64,000 nucleotides of DNA from Roseinatronobacter bogoriensis DSM 18756 (lineage in GTDB: Bacteria > Pseudomonadota > Alphaproteobacteria > Rhodobacterales > Rhodobacteraceae): positions 386,435-450,434 of the forward strand of contig NZ_SORN01000001.1 in assembly GCF_004366635.1 (NCBI RefSeq). The letters run 5' to 3'. A program made the position numbers and the translations under genes. This document shows, one piece after another, positions 1 through 7,912 of this stretch. A model generated the notes under the pieces. That model saw only the letters and a program-made list of their open reading frames with translations. It did not search any database and was not told the origin of the DNA. Within the stretch, counting starts at the first letter, position 1. Each line of letters starts with the position of its first letter.

Positions 1-1
1 C

Positions 2-226
2 GCATTAAGCGCCGCAGAAGCGGCGGGCGGGGATATACGCGGGCTGCAATCGGCGGCGCTGCTTGTTGTGTCAGATGATACGCCACCTCTCAGTCTGCGC
101 GTGGATTGGTCCGAAACGCCTGTCGATGCCTTGCATGATTTATTCCGGCGCAGTCAGAGTGGGGATTATGCAGCATGGCTGCCCACGGTTCCGACCCGAA
201 ATGATCCCGAGCGCGGCCATGACTGA
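2..226 (+). CDS. DUF1028 family protein, 3' end (truncated by window start)
   Basis: The first 74 codons read open in frame 2 and end at a TGA that overlaps the next gene's ATG. The stretch contains an AGGDIRGLQSAALLV segment, then LRVDWSETPVDAL, and closes with VPTRNDPER. I recognise this pattern as the C-terminus of DUF1028 proteins, a family placed in the Ntn-hydrolase superfamily and often found beside carbamoylase/hydantoinase-type amidohydrolases. The catalytic N-terminal half lies outside the window. The translational overlap with the downstream amidohydrolase suggests the two are co-expressed and act on related amide substrates. The substrate is unknown. Confidence 0.8.
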   Translation, partial: ALSAAEAAGGDIRGLQSAALLVVSDDTPPLSLRVDWSETPVDALHDLFRRSQSGDYAAWLPTVPTRNDPERGHD

Positions 227-1451
227 AATGGATTGGGGAGCGCTGGCGCAAGACTGGTTGGATCGGCTGGCGCAATGTTCGGAACCCGGCGCAGGTGTCA
301 CGCGTCTGCCTTTCACGCCGGAACACCGCAAGGCGCTGGTGGTGCTGACCGAATTGATGGAACAGGCAGGGCTGCGCGTGTCGCTGGATGCGGCGGGTAC
401 CTTGATCGGGCGGCTGGACGGGCCGGAGGGGGCGCCAGTATTGCTGATGGGCTCGCATCAGGATTCGGTGCGCGAGGGCGGTGCCTATGATGGAATAATG
501 GGCGTCGTGCTGCCCGTTCTTGCATTGCAAAAGCTGCGTGGACAAGGTGCCACGTTGCCGTTTGCGGTTGAGGTGCTTGCTTTCGCGGATGAAGAGGGCG
601 TCCGCTTCCCCACTGCGCTGATGGGGCCGCGGGTGTTGGCGGGTCAATTCGATATGGCCGCACTGGACATGGTTGATCGTGAAGGGGTTTCGCTGCGCGC
701 GGCCATGCAGGAATTTGGCCTTGAGCCTGCCGCTTTGCCCGATCTGGGGCGCGATCCGGCGCAGATTTTGGGATGGATCGAGGCGCATCTGGAACAGGGG
801 CCGGTGTTGGAAAACGCCGCCGCCCCCCTTGGAATTGTAACGGCCATTTGCGGGATCGAGCGCCATAGCGTAACGCTGACGGGCAAGGCGGCACATGCTG
901 GCACAATGCCAATGGCGCTGCGGCGCGACGCATTGGCTGGTGCGGCTGAACTTGTTTTGGCGGTAGAGTCCTTGGCACATGGTACAGAAGGGCTGATGTC
1001 CAATGTGGGCACCTTGCAGGTCAGACCGGGCGCGGTGAATGCTGTGCCGGGTGAGGTGACGCTGACGGTCGAGTTGCGCGCCCCCTCGGATGGGCTGCGC
1101 GAAGGCGCGGGAGCTTCGCTGGCGCGTCTGGCACGTGAAATCGCCAAGAGACGCGGTCTAGAGCTGGCGATCGAGCGGACCTATGCGCAACCTGCAACCC
1201 CTTGTGCAGACCAGATCATCGCGCGGCTGTCACAGGCCGCAAGGGAACTGGGGATGCAGGTTCCGCATCTCCCCTCTGGTGCAACGCATGACACCTCTGC
1301 AATAGCGGATCTGTGTCCGGTGGGTATGCTGTTTCTGCGGTGTCGAGAAGGGATCAGTCATCACCCCGATGAATTTGTTGATACCGATGCCATGTCCCTT
1401 GCCATTGATACGTTGGGCCAAGTGATCCGGGGATATATGGCGCGCGCGTAA
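219..1451 (+). CDS. Zn-dependent hydantoinase/carbamoylase-type amidohydrolase (M20 family)
   Basis: A 410-residue M20-fold amidohydrolase of the N-carbamoyl-amino-acid hydrolase / allantoate amidohydrolase / beta-ureidopropionase group, matching the usual length of about 410. Visible motifs are GSHQDSVREGGAYDG (first metal site), ADEEGVRFPTALMG (metal and catalytic Glu), EAHLEQGPVLE, AHAGTMPMALRRDAL (dimerisation-domain substrate residues) and a C-terminal SGATHDTSAIADL with GISHHPDE. These enzymes hydrolyse N-carbamoyl or ureido groups, releasing ammonia and CO2. The ATG at 219 was chosen because it overlaps the DUF1028 stop; ATGs at 201 and 228 are alternatives. The context (DUF1028, oxamate-amidohydrolase-like enzyme) points to ureide or amide catabolism. 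The exact substrate cannot be read from the sequence. Confidence 0.85.
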   Translation: MTEMDWGALAQDWLDRLAQCSEPGAGVTRLPFTPEHRKALVVLTELMEQAGLRVSLDAAGTLIGRLDGPEGAPVLLMGSHQDSVREGGAYDGIMGVVLPVLALQKLRGQGATLPFAVEVLAFADEEGVRFPTALMGPRVLAGQFDMAALDMVDREGVSLRAAMQEFGLEPAALPDLGRDPAQILGWIEAHLEQGPVLENAAAPLGIVTAICGIERHSVTLTGKAAHAGTMPMALRRDALAGAAELVLAVESLAHGTEGLMSNVGTLQVRPGAVNAVPGEVTLTVELRAPSDGLREGAGASLARLAREIAKRRGLELAIERTYAQPATPCADQIIARLSQAARELGMQVPHLPSGATHDTSAIADLCPVGMLFLRCREGISHHPDEFVDTDAMSLAIDTLGQVIRGYMARA

Positions 1452-1842
1452 CGTTTGCCCGCAGATATTTGCCAAGACTTCAATCAGGCCTGCGGGCCTG
1501 CTTGGTGCAATGCGCGGTCCCCTTGAGGGGTTTAGCGGGTAATTCGTGACATGTTTTGACCAGAAGTGCTCAGGCGCGCGGTTCCAGACCCTGTCGTTAG
1601 GTCGCGGTACCTTCAGATTCTGACAAAAGGTTCTCTATCCCGCATTTCGGGCGCTGCAAGCGCGTTTTATTGCTGCTTATAATGTGTTCAAAGCCGGTCA
1701 GTTTTGATTTTATTGTATACAATACGGCGGTGCAGCCAAAAAAAATCGGCCCGCTCCCAGACAGCGACATCCTGCAAATCTATGGCTGGGTTGCGCCGCA
1801 TCTGCGCGGTTGCATGAATGGATAACATGAAAGGAAGTCGCC
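1452..1842. other. 391-bp intergenic region with weak hairpins and TRAP operon control region
   Basis: No gene is visible here. A short hairpin CAGGCC-TGCG-GGCCTG lies at 1485-1500. A second one, CCCC-TTGA-GGGG followed by TTT, lies at 1519-1533 and could act as a weak terminator for the amidohydrolase gene. The right part holds the promoter/operator described separately. The short open frames on either strand have no ribosome site and no recognisable protein. Confidence 0.5.
1655..1724 (+). promoter_or_regulatory. Candidate promoter and GntR-type operator of the TRAP transporter operon
   Basis: A perfect -10 hexamer TATAAT sits at 1678-1683, with a poor -35 match (TGCAAG) 17 bp upstream at 1655-1660. 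About 28 bp downstream of the -10 is a perfect 14-bp palindrome, TATTGTATACAATA, at 1711-1724. Palindromes with a TTGTATACAA core are typical targets of FCD-type GntR repressors, and such a regulator is encoded at the end of this gene group. A site just downstream of the promoter would suit repression. The palindrome is seen directly; its pairing with that regulator is inference. Confidence 0.55.
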
Positions 1843-2931
1843 TTGGATCGTCGCAAGTTTCTTTCCGCATCGGCCCTGTCTGCAATGGGTGCAGGACTGG
1901 CCGCACCGACCATTGCCCGCGCGCAAGATACCTTTAACTGGCGCATGACCAACAGCTATGGTCCGACTGCGCCGTTCTATACGGTCGGCCCTGGTAGCCC
2001 CACCGACATGATCGAAAAGATCGGTATCATGTCCGGCGGGCGTTTGAACATTCAGCATTTCGCTGCGGGAGAGTTGATCCCGGCTTTTGAAGGGTTCGAC
2101 GCCGTCCAGCAGGGCGTGGTCGAGATGAACGCCTCGAACAGTTATTTCTGGTCCGGCAATGTCTTTGCTGCGCAGTATTTCACCACGGTTCCCTTTGGCA
2201 TGTCCTATATGGGGCATATGGCATGGCTGTTCCACGGCGGTGGCCTTGAGTTGTGGCAAGAGGTTTATGAACCCTTTGGCCTCGTTGCCTTTCCGATGAA
2301 TTCGACCGGCGTGCAGATGACCGGCTGGTTCCGCGAACCGATTGAGGAATTGGGCCAGTTAAACGGGTTGCGCATGCGCATTCCGGGGCTTGCCGGGCGT
2401 GTTTATGCCGCACTTGGCGTGGATACCCGCCTGCTGCCGGGCGGCGAAATCTTTCCTGCATTGGAGCGTGGAGTGATTGATGCCGCCGAATTCGTTGGCC
2501 CATATCAGGACCGCGCGCTTGGCCTGCATCAGGCTGCCAAATTCTACCACACATCCGGTTGGCATGAACCCGCAACAACCGGCGAATTGCTGATCTCCAA
2601 GGCGGCATGGGACAGCCTGCCCGAGGACCTGCAAATGATCGTGCGTCAGGCCTCTCAGGCGGCGTGCCTTGAAAGCCTGCTTTGGTCCGAATCCGTCAAT
2701 GGCGCAGCCCTGACCGATCTGGTGACGAACCACGGTGTGACGGCAGCCCCCCTTCCGACTGATGTCATCAACGCCCTGCGCGAAGCAACGCTTGATACGC
2801 TGGAGACTGAGGCCAATGCCTCCGAGATCACGCGCAAGGTGCATGACAGCTACTTCGCCTTCAAGGCCGATCATGATGGCTGGGCCAAAATCAGCGAAGT
2901 ATCGTGGTTCAAAGACATTCTGGAGATGTGA
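1843..2931 (+). CDS. TRAP transporter substrate-binding protein (DctP family, TakP/FcbT1-like)
   Basis: A 362-residue periplasmic binding protein. It starts at TTG 1843, preceded by AAGGAAG at 1831-1837. The first 28 residues are a twin-arginine signal peptide (RRKFLSAS, ending ARAQ), usual for this TRAP subgroup, which is exported folded. The body has the arginine-containing loop GLRMRIPGLAGRVYAALGVD, then LPGGEIFPALERGVIDAAEFVGP; the acidic residue before VGP matches the metal/carboxylate site region of TakP-type proteins, which bind 2-oxo acids such as pyruvate. It is the first gene of a binding protein-small permease-large permease set. The ligand is unknown. Oxamate, a pyruvate isostere, is a reasonable guess because an oxamate-amidohydrolase-like enzyme lies downstream. 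Confidence 0.88.
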   Translation: MDRRKFLSASALSAMGAGLAAPTIARAQDTFNWRMTNSYGPTAPFYTVGPGSPTDMIEKIGIMSGGRLNIQHFAAGELIPAFEGFDAVQQGVVEMNASNSYFWSGNVFAAQYFTTVPFGMSYMGHMAWLFHGGGLELWQEVYEPFGLVAFPMNSTGVQMTGWFREPIEELGQLNGLRMRIPGLAGRVYAALGVDTRLLPGGEIFPALERGVIDAAEFVGPYQDRALGLHQAAKFYHTSGWHEPATTGELLISKAAWDSLPEDLQMIVRQASQAACLESLLWSESVNGAALTDLVTNHGVTAAPLPTDVINALREATLDTLETEANASEITRKVHDSYFAFKADHDGWAKISEVSWFKDILEM

Positions 2932-2936
2932 GGCAA

Positions 2937-3452
2937 ATGAAACCCGCATTGACGCAGTTTGTACAGTTTCTCGAAGCCATTGTCAGAGGCTTTGGTTTTC
3001 TGGCTGCATGGGTCTGTGTGGCGCTGGTGCTGCTGGTAGCGGGCGATGTTTTCGCCCGCTACCTGTTCCGAACAGGGGCGGTCTGGGCGCAGGAACTGCA
3101 ATGGCATCTGATTTCCCCCATTGCCCTGTTTGGCATGTCCTATGCGCTGCTCTCGGGCGAGCAGGTGCGTGTCGATGTGCTGTATGAACGGTTTTCTCCG
3201 CTCATTCAGCGCGGTATCGAAATTCTGGGCGGGCTGCTGCTGATCTTGCTGGGCGTGCTGCTGGTCAAGCTGTCGCTGCCTTGGGTCGAGATGTCCTATA
3301 TGCGCGGCGAAGGCTCTCCCAATCCGGGCGGGCTGCCGTATCGCTTCATCCTCAAGGCGCTGATCCCGCTGGGTTTTGGGCTGTTGGCTATACAGGGTCT
3401 GGCACATGTTCTGCGACATGCCTTTGCCCTGCCGCCCCGCTCCGGCACCTGA
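2937..3452 (+). CDS. TRAP transporter small permease subunit (DctQ family)
   Basis: A 171-residue inner-membrane protein with four predicted hydrophobic segments, the normal topology of DctQ subunits. An early FLAAWVCVALVLLVAGDVFARYLF-like helix carries the typical D-x-x-x-R-Y motif, followed by WAQELQWHL and a central segment with EQVRVDVLYERF. The start at ATG 2937 follows the binding-protein stop by five bases and has GTGAGG close upstream. The protein pairs with the large permease at 3484 to form the sodium-coupled translocator. The sequence resembles the mannitol/chloroaromatic TRAP subgroup, consistent with the neighbouring binding protein. Confidence 0.86.
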   Translation: MKPALTQFVQFLEAIVRGFGFLAAWVCVALVLLVAGDVFARYLFRTGAVWAQELQWHLISPIALFGMSYALLSGEQVRVDVLYERFSPLIQRGIEILGGLLLILLGVLLVKLSLPWVEMSYMRGEGSPNPGGLPYRFILKALIPLGFGLLAIQGLAHVLRHAFALPPRSGT

Positions 3453-3483
3453 GCGGCGTATCTCAAAAACAAGGTAAGCTTTC

Positions 3484-4809
3484 ATGAGCCCCAATGAACT
3501 GTTGGCGATTGGCATGATCGCCGCTTTCTTCGTGCTGTTGATCATCGGAATCCCGGTCGGGATTGCATTGGCCTTTTCGGCCTTCTTCTTCGGCTATGTC
3601 GGCTTTGGCCCCATGCTGTTCAATCTGCTGCCCTCGCGCATTTACGGGGTCGTGACCAATTACACGCTGATGGCAATTCCGCTCTTTGTTTTTATGGGCG
3701 TAATGCTGGAAAAATCACGTCTGGCAGAAGAGTTGATCGACGTGGTGGGCCATCTTTTCGGCAATATATCTGGCGGGATGGGCGTTGCGATCATCTTTGT
3801 CGGGGTGTTGCTGGGGGCCGCAACGGGGATTGTGGGCGCAACCATTGTGACGCTTGGGCTGCTGACATTGCCCACGCTTCTGCGGCGTGGATACCCCAAG
3901 ACCATTGCAACTGGCATGATCTGCGCCTCTGGCACGCTGGGGCAGATCATTCCGCCATCCTTGGTGCTGATCCTGCTTGCTGATATCTTGCAGGAATCGG
4001 TTGGCACCATGTTTGCCGCTGCAATGGTGCCCGGTCTGACGCTGGCTGCTGTGTATATGATCGCCATCTTGGCCTATGCGTGGTGGAAACCCGGTTCCAT
4101 GCCACCCATTCCGGTGGATGAACGCCGCGCGCTGTCACGGGGGGCGTTGCTGCGCAAGGTGGTGCTGGTGGTTGGCCCGCCGGTCGGGCTGGTTGTGGCG
4201 GTTCTGGGCAGTATCATCGGCGGTATCGCGGCCCCGACCGAAGCGGCGTCCATGGGCGCTGTGGGCGCGCTATTGTTCGTGGCGCTGTCCGGGCGGCTGA
4301 CGCTGAACATGCTGTATCAGGTCGCGCGTTCGACATTGCTGATCTCGGCTATGGTGTTCTTCATCCTGATCTGTGCGCAGGTGTTTGGACTGGCCTTTCG
4401 TGGTCTTGGCGGGGAACATCTGGTCGGGCGCATGTTCGATCTGATTCCCGGCGGTGTGACAGGCGCGCTTCTGTTCCTGATGCTTCTGATCTTCATACTG
4501 GGCTTCTTTCTGGAATGGATCGAGATCACCTATATCGCGCTGCCCCTGTTTCTGCCGTTCTTCATACAAGCCGGGGTCGACCCGGTGTGGCTGGGCATTC
4601 TGATCTGCCTGAACCTGCAAACCAGTTTCCTGACCCCGCCTTTTGGATGGTCGCTGTTCTTTCTGAAAGGGGTGGCACCTGTCGGGGTTAGCACAATGGA
4701 TATCTACAAGGGCGCAATCCCGTTTATTGGCTTGCAATTCCTTGCACTTGCCCTTGTCTTTGTAATGCCGGGTCTGGCAACCTGGCTTCCTGCTGCAATA
4801 GGATGGTGA
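3484..4809 (+). CDS. TRAP transporter large permease subunit (DctM family)
   Basis: A 441-residue multi-spanning protein with about 12 hydrophobic segments. Recognisable DctM signatures are an N-terminal IGMIAAFFVLLIIGIPVGIA-type helix, YTLMAIPLFVFMGVML, the ATGIVGATIVTLGLLTLPTLL loop, and ASGTLGQIIPPSLVLILLAD (the GTLGxIIPPS motif). It forms the ion-coupled elevator domain of the TRAP transporter with the small subunit just upstream. The gap to the next gene is one base, so the Ntn hydrolase downstream is almost certainly translated from the same mRNA. This links import to intracellular hydrolysis. Confidence 0.9.
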   Translation: MSPNELLAIGMIAAFFVLLIIGIPVGIALAFSAFFFGYVGFGPMLFNLLPSRIYGVVTNYTLMAIPLFVFMGVMLEKSRLAEELIDVVGHLFGNISGGMGVAIIFVGVLLGAATGIVGATIVTLGLLTLPTLLRRGYPKTIATGMICASGTLGQIIPPSLVLILLADILQESVGTMFAAAMVPGLTLAAVYMIAILAYAWWKPGSMPPIPVDERRALSRGALLRKVVLVVGPPVGLVVAVLGSIIGGIAAPTEAASMGAVGALLFVALSGRLTLNMLYQVARSTLLISAMVFFILICAQVFGLAFRGLGGEHLVGRMFDLIPGGVTGALLFLMLLIFILGFFLEWIEITYIALPLFLPFFIQAGVDPVWLGILICLNLQTSFLTPPFGWSLFFLKGVAPVGVSTMDIYKGAIPFIGLQFLALALVFVMPGLATWLPAAIGW

Positions 4810-4810
4810 C

Positions 4811-6397
4811 ATGCTCAGTTCTGCTTATGGATTCAAAGGCGGCGTTTCGGCCCCGCACCGTGCCGCGGCCCTTGCCGGGCGCGATATTCTAGAGGCAGGC
4901 GGCAGTGCTGTCGAAGCTATGGTTGCTGCCGCTGCAACCATAGCGGTCGCCTATCCGCATATGAACGGGATCGGTGGTGACGGGTTCTGGATCATTCATC
5001 GCCCCGGCCATGTGCCTGTCGCTGTGTCAGGGTGCGGGCGTGCGGCGGCGCTGGCATCGGTTGACTGGTATGGCGCGCAGGGTGTGCAAGACGCCCTGCC
5101 TTCGCGCGGCCCGCTTGCGGCATTGACCGTACCGGGCACGATCGCGGGATGGGAGGCTGCGCTGAAACTCTGCCCGCGCGGCAACCGATCGCCATTGTCC
5201 GATCTGTTGGCCCCTGCGATTGCCTTGGCACAAGACGGCATTGCGGTAACTGAAAATCAGGCACGCACCACCGCCGAGAAGCTGGACGGGCTGAAAGATG
5301 TGCCGGGCTTTGCCAAGGCGTTCCTGCATGAAGGCGCAGCCCCGAAAGCGGGCCACCGGCTGCGCCAGCCCGCCTTGGGCCAGACACTTGAGCATCTGGC
5401 CAGAAATGGGTTGGCGGATTACTACCAAGGCGATATCGCCCATACGCATTCCGATTTTCTGGAAGCTGCCGGAAGCCCGCTTCGACTGCGCGATTTCACG
5501 GAATTCACCGCCGAGGTGACCGCGCCGTTGACCACACAGCTTCGTGCAGGCCAACTCTGGAACATGATCCCGCCCACGCAAGGCGTGGCATCGCTGATGA
5601 TTTTAGGTCTGTTCGACCGACTGAATGTGACGAATGCAGAAGGCTTCGAACATCTGCACGGCCTGATCGAGGCAACAAAACTGGCCTTTATCCGGCGCAA
5701 TGCGGAACTGGGCGACCCCGATCATATGGCCACCAACGCCCAAGACTGGCTGGAGGCCGGGGCGCTGGATGCACTGGCCCGCCAGATCGACACTGCATCT
5801 GCGCGCCCCTGGCCCGAAATCGCCAAGCCCGGCGACACGATCTGGATGGGTGCTGCGGATAGTGAGGGCTGCGTCGTCAGCTTTATCCAGTCCGTGTTCT
5901 GGGAATTCGGCTCCGGGCTTGTTTGCGACAAGACAGGGGTGTTCTTCCAAAATCGCGGTGCAGGCTTTTCCCTGGCACCCGGCCCCAACCAGTTGCGGCC
6001 ACGCGCACGTCCGTTTCATACGCTCAACCCCGCTTTGGCGAAGCTGAAAGACGGCCGCGTTCTTGCCTATGGCACGATGGGCGGTGAAGGGCAGCCGCAG
6101 ACACAGGCGGCCGTGTTCAGCCGCTACGCGATGTTCGGGCAGGATTTGCAGCAGGCCATCACCGCGCCGCGCTGGCTTCTGGGCAAGACATGGGGCGATG
6201 CCACAACAAGCCTGAAGCTTGAAGACCGCTTTGCCCCCGAACTGGTCGCGGCGTTGAAAGCGGCAGGGCATGATGTCGAGATGATCCCCGCATATAGCGA
6301 CATGGCGGGCCATGCGGGCGGTGTCGCCTATTGGCCCGATGGGGTGATCGAGGTTGCGTCCGATCCGCGCGCAGACGGGGCGGCTCTGGGTTTCTAG
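4811..6397 (+). CDS. Gamma-glutamyltransferase-family Ntn hydrolase, oxamate-amidohydrolase-like
   Basis: A 528-residue protein of the gamma-glutamyltranspeptidase fold, which matures by self-cleavage in front of a nucleophilic Thr. The cleavage region reads GDTIWMGAADSEGCVVSFIQ, with the candidate nucleophile at Thr343. It is followed by FWEFGSGLVCDKTG and FFQNRGAGFSL. Classical transpeptidases have TTHxSVxD here; the T-x-W-M-G form is what I recall from HpxW-type oxamate amidohydrolases of purine/allantoin pathways. There is no signal peptide, so it should be cytoplasmic, unlike true GGT. It lies one base after the TRAP large permease. Oxamate hydrolysis to oxalate and ammonia is the best guess; a related amide is possible. 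Confidence 0.78.
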   Translation: MLSSAYGFKGGVSAPHRAAALAGRDILEAGGSAVEAMVAAAATIAVAYPHMNGIGGDGFWIIHRPGHVPVAVSGCGRAAALASVDWYGAQGVQDALPSRGPLAALTVPGTIAGWEAALKLCPRGNRSPLSDLLAPAIALAQDGIAVTENQARTTAEKLDGLKDVPGFAKAFLHEGAAPKAGHRLRQPALGQTLEHLARNGLADYYQGDIAHTHSDFLEAAGSPLRLRDFTEFTAEVTAPLTTQLRAGQLWNMIPPTQGVASLMILGLFDRLNVTNAEGFEHLHGLIEATKLAFIRRNAELGDPDHMATNAQDWLEAGALDALARQIDTASARPWPEIAKPGDTIWMGAADSEGCVVSFIQSVFWEFGSGLVCDKTGVFFQNRGAGFSLAPGPNQLRPRARPFHTLNPALAKLKDGRVLAYGTMGGEGQPQTQAAVFSRYAMFGQDLQQAITAPRWLLGKTWGDATTSLKLEDRFAPELVAALKAAGHDVEMIPAYSDMAGHAGGVAYWPDGVIEVASDPRADGAALGF

Positions 6398-6495
6398 GCA
6401 AAACGCATCTGGGGTTCGCAGAAACCGCCCATTGAGGGGGGTATCGCCCTAACCGATCACACGCGCCTTTTGCAGCGCTTCAGCGGCATAGATTA

Positions 6496-7320
6496 TCAGG
6501 ATGCTTTGGTCCGCGATCGGTCGGTTTGATTCTGCGCAGGCAAGTGCAGCAACATGGCCTTTGCTGCACTGGTCAGGTGGCGGCGCAGCGCTTTGTCAGC
6601 CGCTGGGCCGTTGCGTTGCATCACCGCCTCGACAATCTGTGCGTGTTCGGCATGTGACCGGCCGATCCGCTTCTGATCTGCCAATTGACGCCGTCGAAAG
6701 GGGGCAAGTTTCAGGCGCACGGATTCAGCCATGCCCTGAAATTCGCTGTTGCGTGCACCCTGATAGAGCAGTTGATGAAATTCGGTATTGGCCTGTTCAT
6801 ATCCAAGCGCATCTTTTGCATTCATGATATGTGTCATCGCGTCATGCAATGCTTCAAGGCGCGCGCGCTCTTCCATGCCCATCCGTTCGGCGGCAAAGCG
6901 CCCGCACAGCGCCTCGATCTCGCCCATCGCCTCGAACAATTCGCTGATCCGCTCTCGCGTGATCTCGCTGACGACGGTGCCACGATAAGGCATTCGGGTA
7001 ACCAAAGCGCGCGAGACAAGCACCTGCAATGCCTCTCTCACCGGGGTGCGCGAGACATCATAGCGCTCTGCAATGGCGGTTTCGTCCAATCGTGTACCCG
7101 CAGGCAATTCTCCCGCGATGATGGCAGCTTCCAGCTTCATCGCAATTGTCTGGCCTAGAATATCGCGCTGCCTTTCGGACAAGACCTGCTCCAACCTCTG
7201 TCTTGCCAAGTCACGTTCACCATTGAGAAACACGCTGTCTTGGCATGGCGGTGTTTTCCAATAATTCTTTTCCGATGGGGCGCGGGCAAGATCAAGCCGA
7301 CTTGTATCGCAGGCCCGCAA
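6496..7320 (-). CDS. GntR family transcriptional regulator, FCD subfamily
   Basis: Up to 274 residues. The N-terminal winged-helix domain includes LPAGTRLDETAIAERYDVSR followed by TPVREALQVLVSRALV. An all-helical FCD ligand-binding domain follows (FEAMGEIEALCGRFAAERM, then a conserved FHQLLYQGARN stretch with metal-binding histidines expected). FCD regulators respond to small carboxylates. The longest frame begins at a TTG at 7320 without a ribosome site. A GTG at 7233 is equally possible and would avoid overlap with the remnant on the other strand, so the true start is uncertain. It is convergent with the oxamate-type operon and probably represses it through the palindrome at 1711-1724. Confidence 0.85.
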   Translation of the reverse strand: MRACDTSRLDLARAPSEKNYWKTPPCQDSVFLNGERDLARQRLEQVLSERQRDILGQTIAMKLEAAIIAGELPAGTRLDETAIAERYDVSRTPVREALQVLVSRALVTRMPYRGTVVSEITRERISELFEAMGEIEALCGRFAAERMGMEERARLEALHDAMTHIMNAKDALGYEQANTEFHQLLYQGARNSEFQGMAESVRLKLAPFRRRQLADQKRIGRSHAEHAQIVEAVMQRNGPAADKALRRHLTSAAKAMLLHLPAQNQTDRSRTKAS

Positions 7321-7370
7321 TTTCCAAGGTTATCTTGATCTGTGCGCTATTGCCGTGCCCAAACAACATG

Positions 7371-7592
7371 CCAATTGTGGCAGGCACCGCGCGCATCACT
7401 GTTGATCAGCAAGTGTGCTTGCTGACCGAGAATGAGTCCATCTGCATTCCGATAGGCGCTGTGCATCGGTTGGAAAACCCCGGCAAAGTGCCGATGGCGT
7501 TGATCGAGGTGCGGAATGGCAGTTATCTGGAAGAGGATGATATCATCCGCTACGAAGGCAGATATGCGCGCGGTCAGGGTTCGAAAGGATAA
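7371..7592 (+). pseudogene. ManC/AlgA-type sugar-phosphate cupin C-terminal remnant
   Basis: The frame contains VAGTARITVDQQVCLLTENE, then IPIGAVHRLENPGKVPMALIEV and GSYLEEDDIIRYEGRYARG. This is the C-terminal cupin domain of mannose-1-phosphate guanylyltransferase/phosphomannose isomerase, ending at what would be the natural C-terminus. The roughly 350-residue nucleotidyltransferase part is missing. The expected metal-binding HHHRAEHW segment just before VAGTA is lost or scrambled (NNMPI instead). The upstream part of the open frame, 7245-7370, resembles nothing and overlaps the regulator start. I read it as a decayed gene end beside a tRNA gene. Confidence 0.65.
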
Positions 7593-7671
7593 GAGCCGCG
7601 CCGTCATATTTTGGGAGAGTGAGCAACCTGCCCAGCCAAATCATCCATCTCAAGCATGTAGCTTGAAGAAA

Positions 7672-7758
7672 TGGTGCCCAGGAGAGGACTCGAACCTCCA
7701 CGCCCTTACGAGCACTAGCACCTGAAGCTAGCGCGTCTACCAGTTCCGCCACCTGGGC
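7672..7758 (-). tRNA. tRNA-Leu (anticodon CAG)
   Basis: On the minus strand an 87-nt cloverleaf is visible. The acceptor arm GCCCAGG pairs with CCTGGGC, followed by A and a gene-encoded CCA. The D-arm reads GGAACTGGTAGACGC, the anticodon stem-loop is CTAGC-TTCAGGT-GCTAG (anticodon CAG), the long variable arm is typical of class II tRNAs, and the T-arm contains GGTTCGAGTCC. All stems pair. It decodes CUG leucine codons, the most used leucine codon in GC-rich genomes. tRNA genes are common integration sites, and the truncated ManC fragment lies 80 bp beyond its 3' end, but no attachment duplication or integrase is seen. Confidence 0.95.
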
Positions 7759-7912
7759 AGGTTGCGTGAGCGCTCTCTACGGTGCTGGATTGGCGGTGTC
7801 AACGGGGCGTGTATGGGAAAATTGAATTCGGATTGAAAAAACCGATCCACCTTGTGGAACAGCGCGTGCGCAGGTATTCAGGCAACGTTCAGCAATGCGG
7901 CGGAGTGCGCTT

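Noticed and set aside
90..980. 296-residue minus-strand open frame opposite the amidohydrolase
   Set aside because: Arg/Gln/His-rich composition and complete overlap with a strongly supported gene on the other strand; no family signature.
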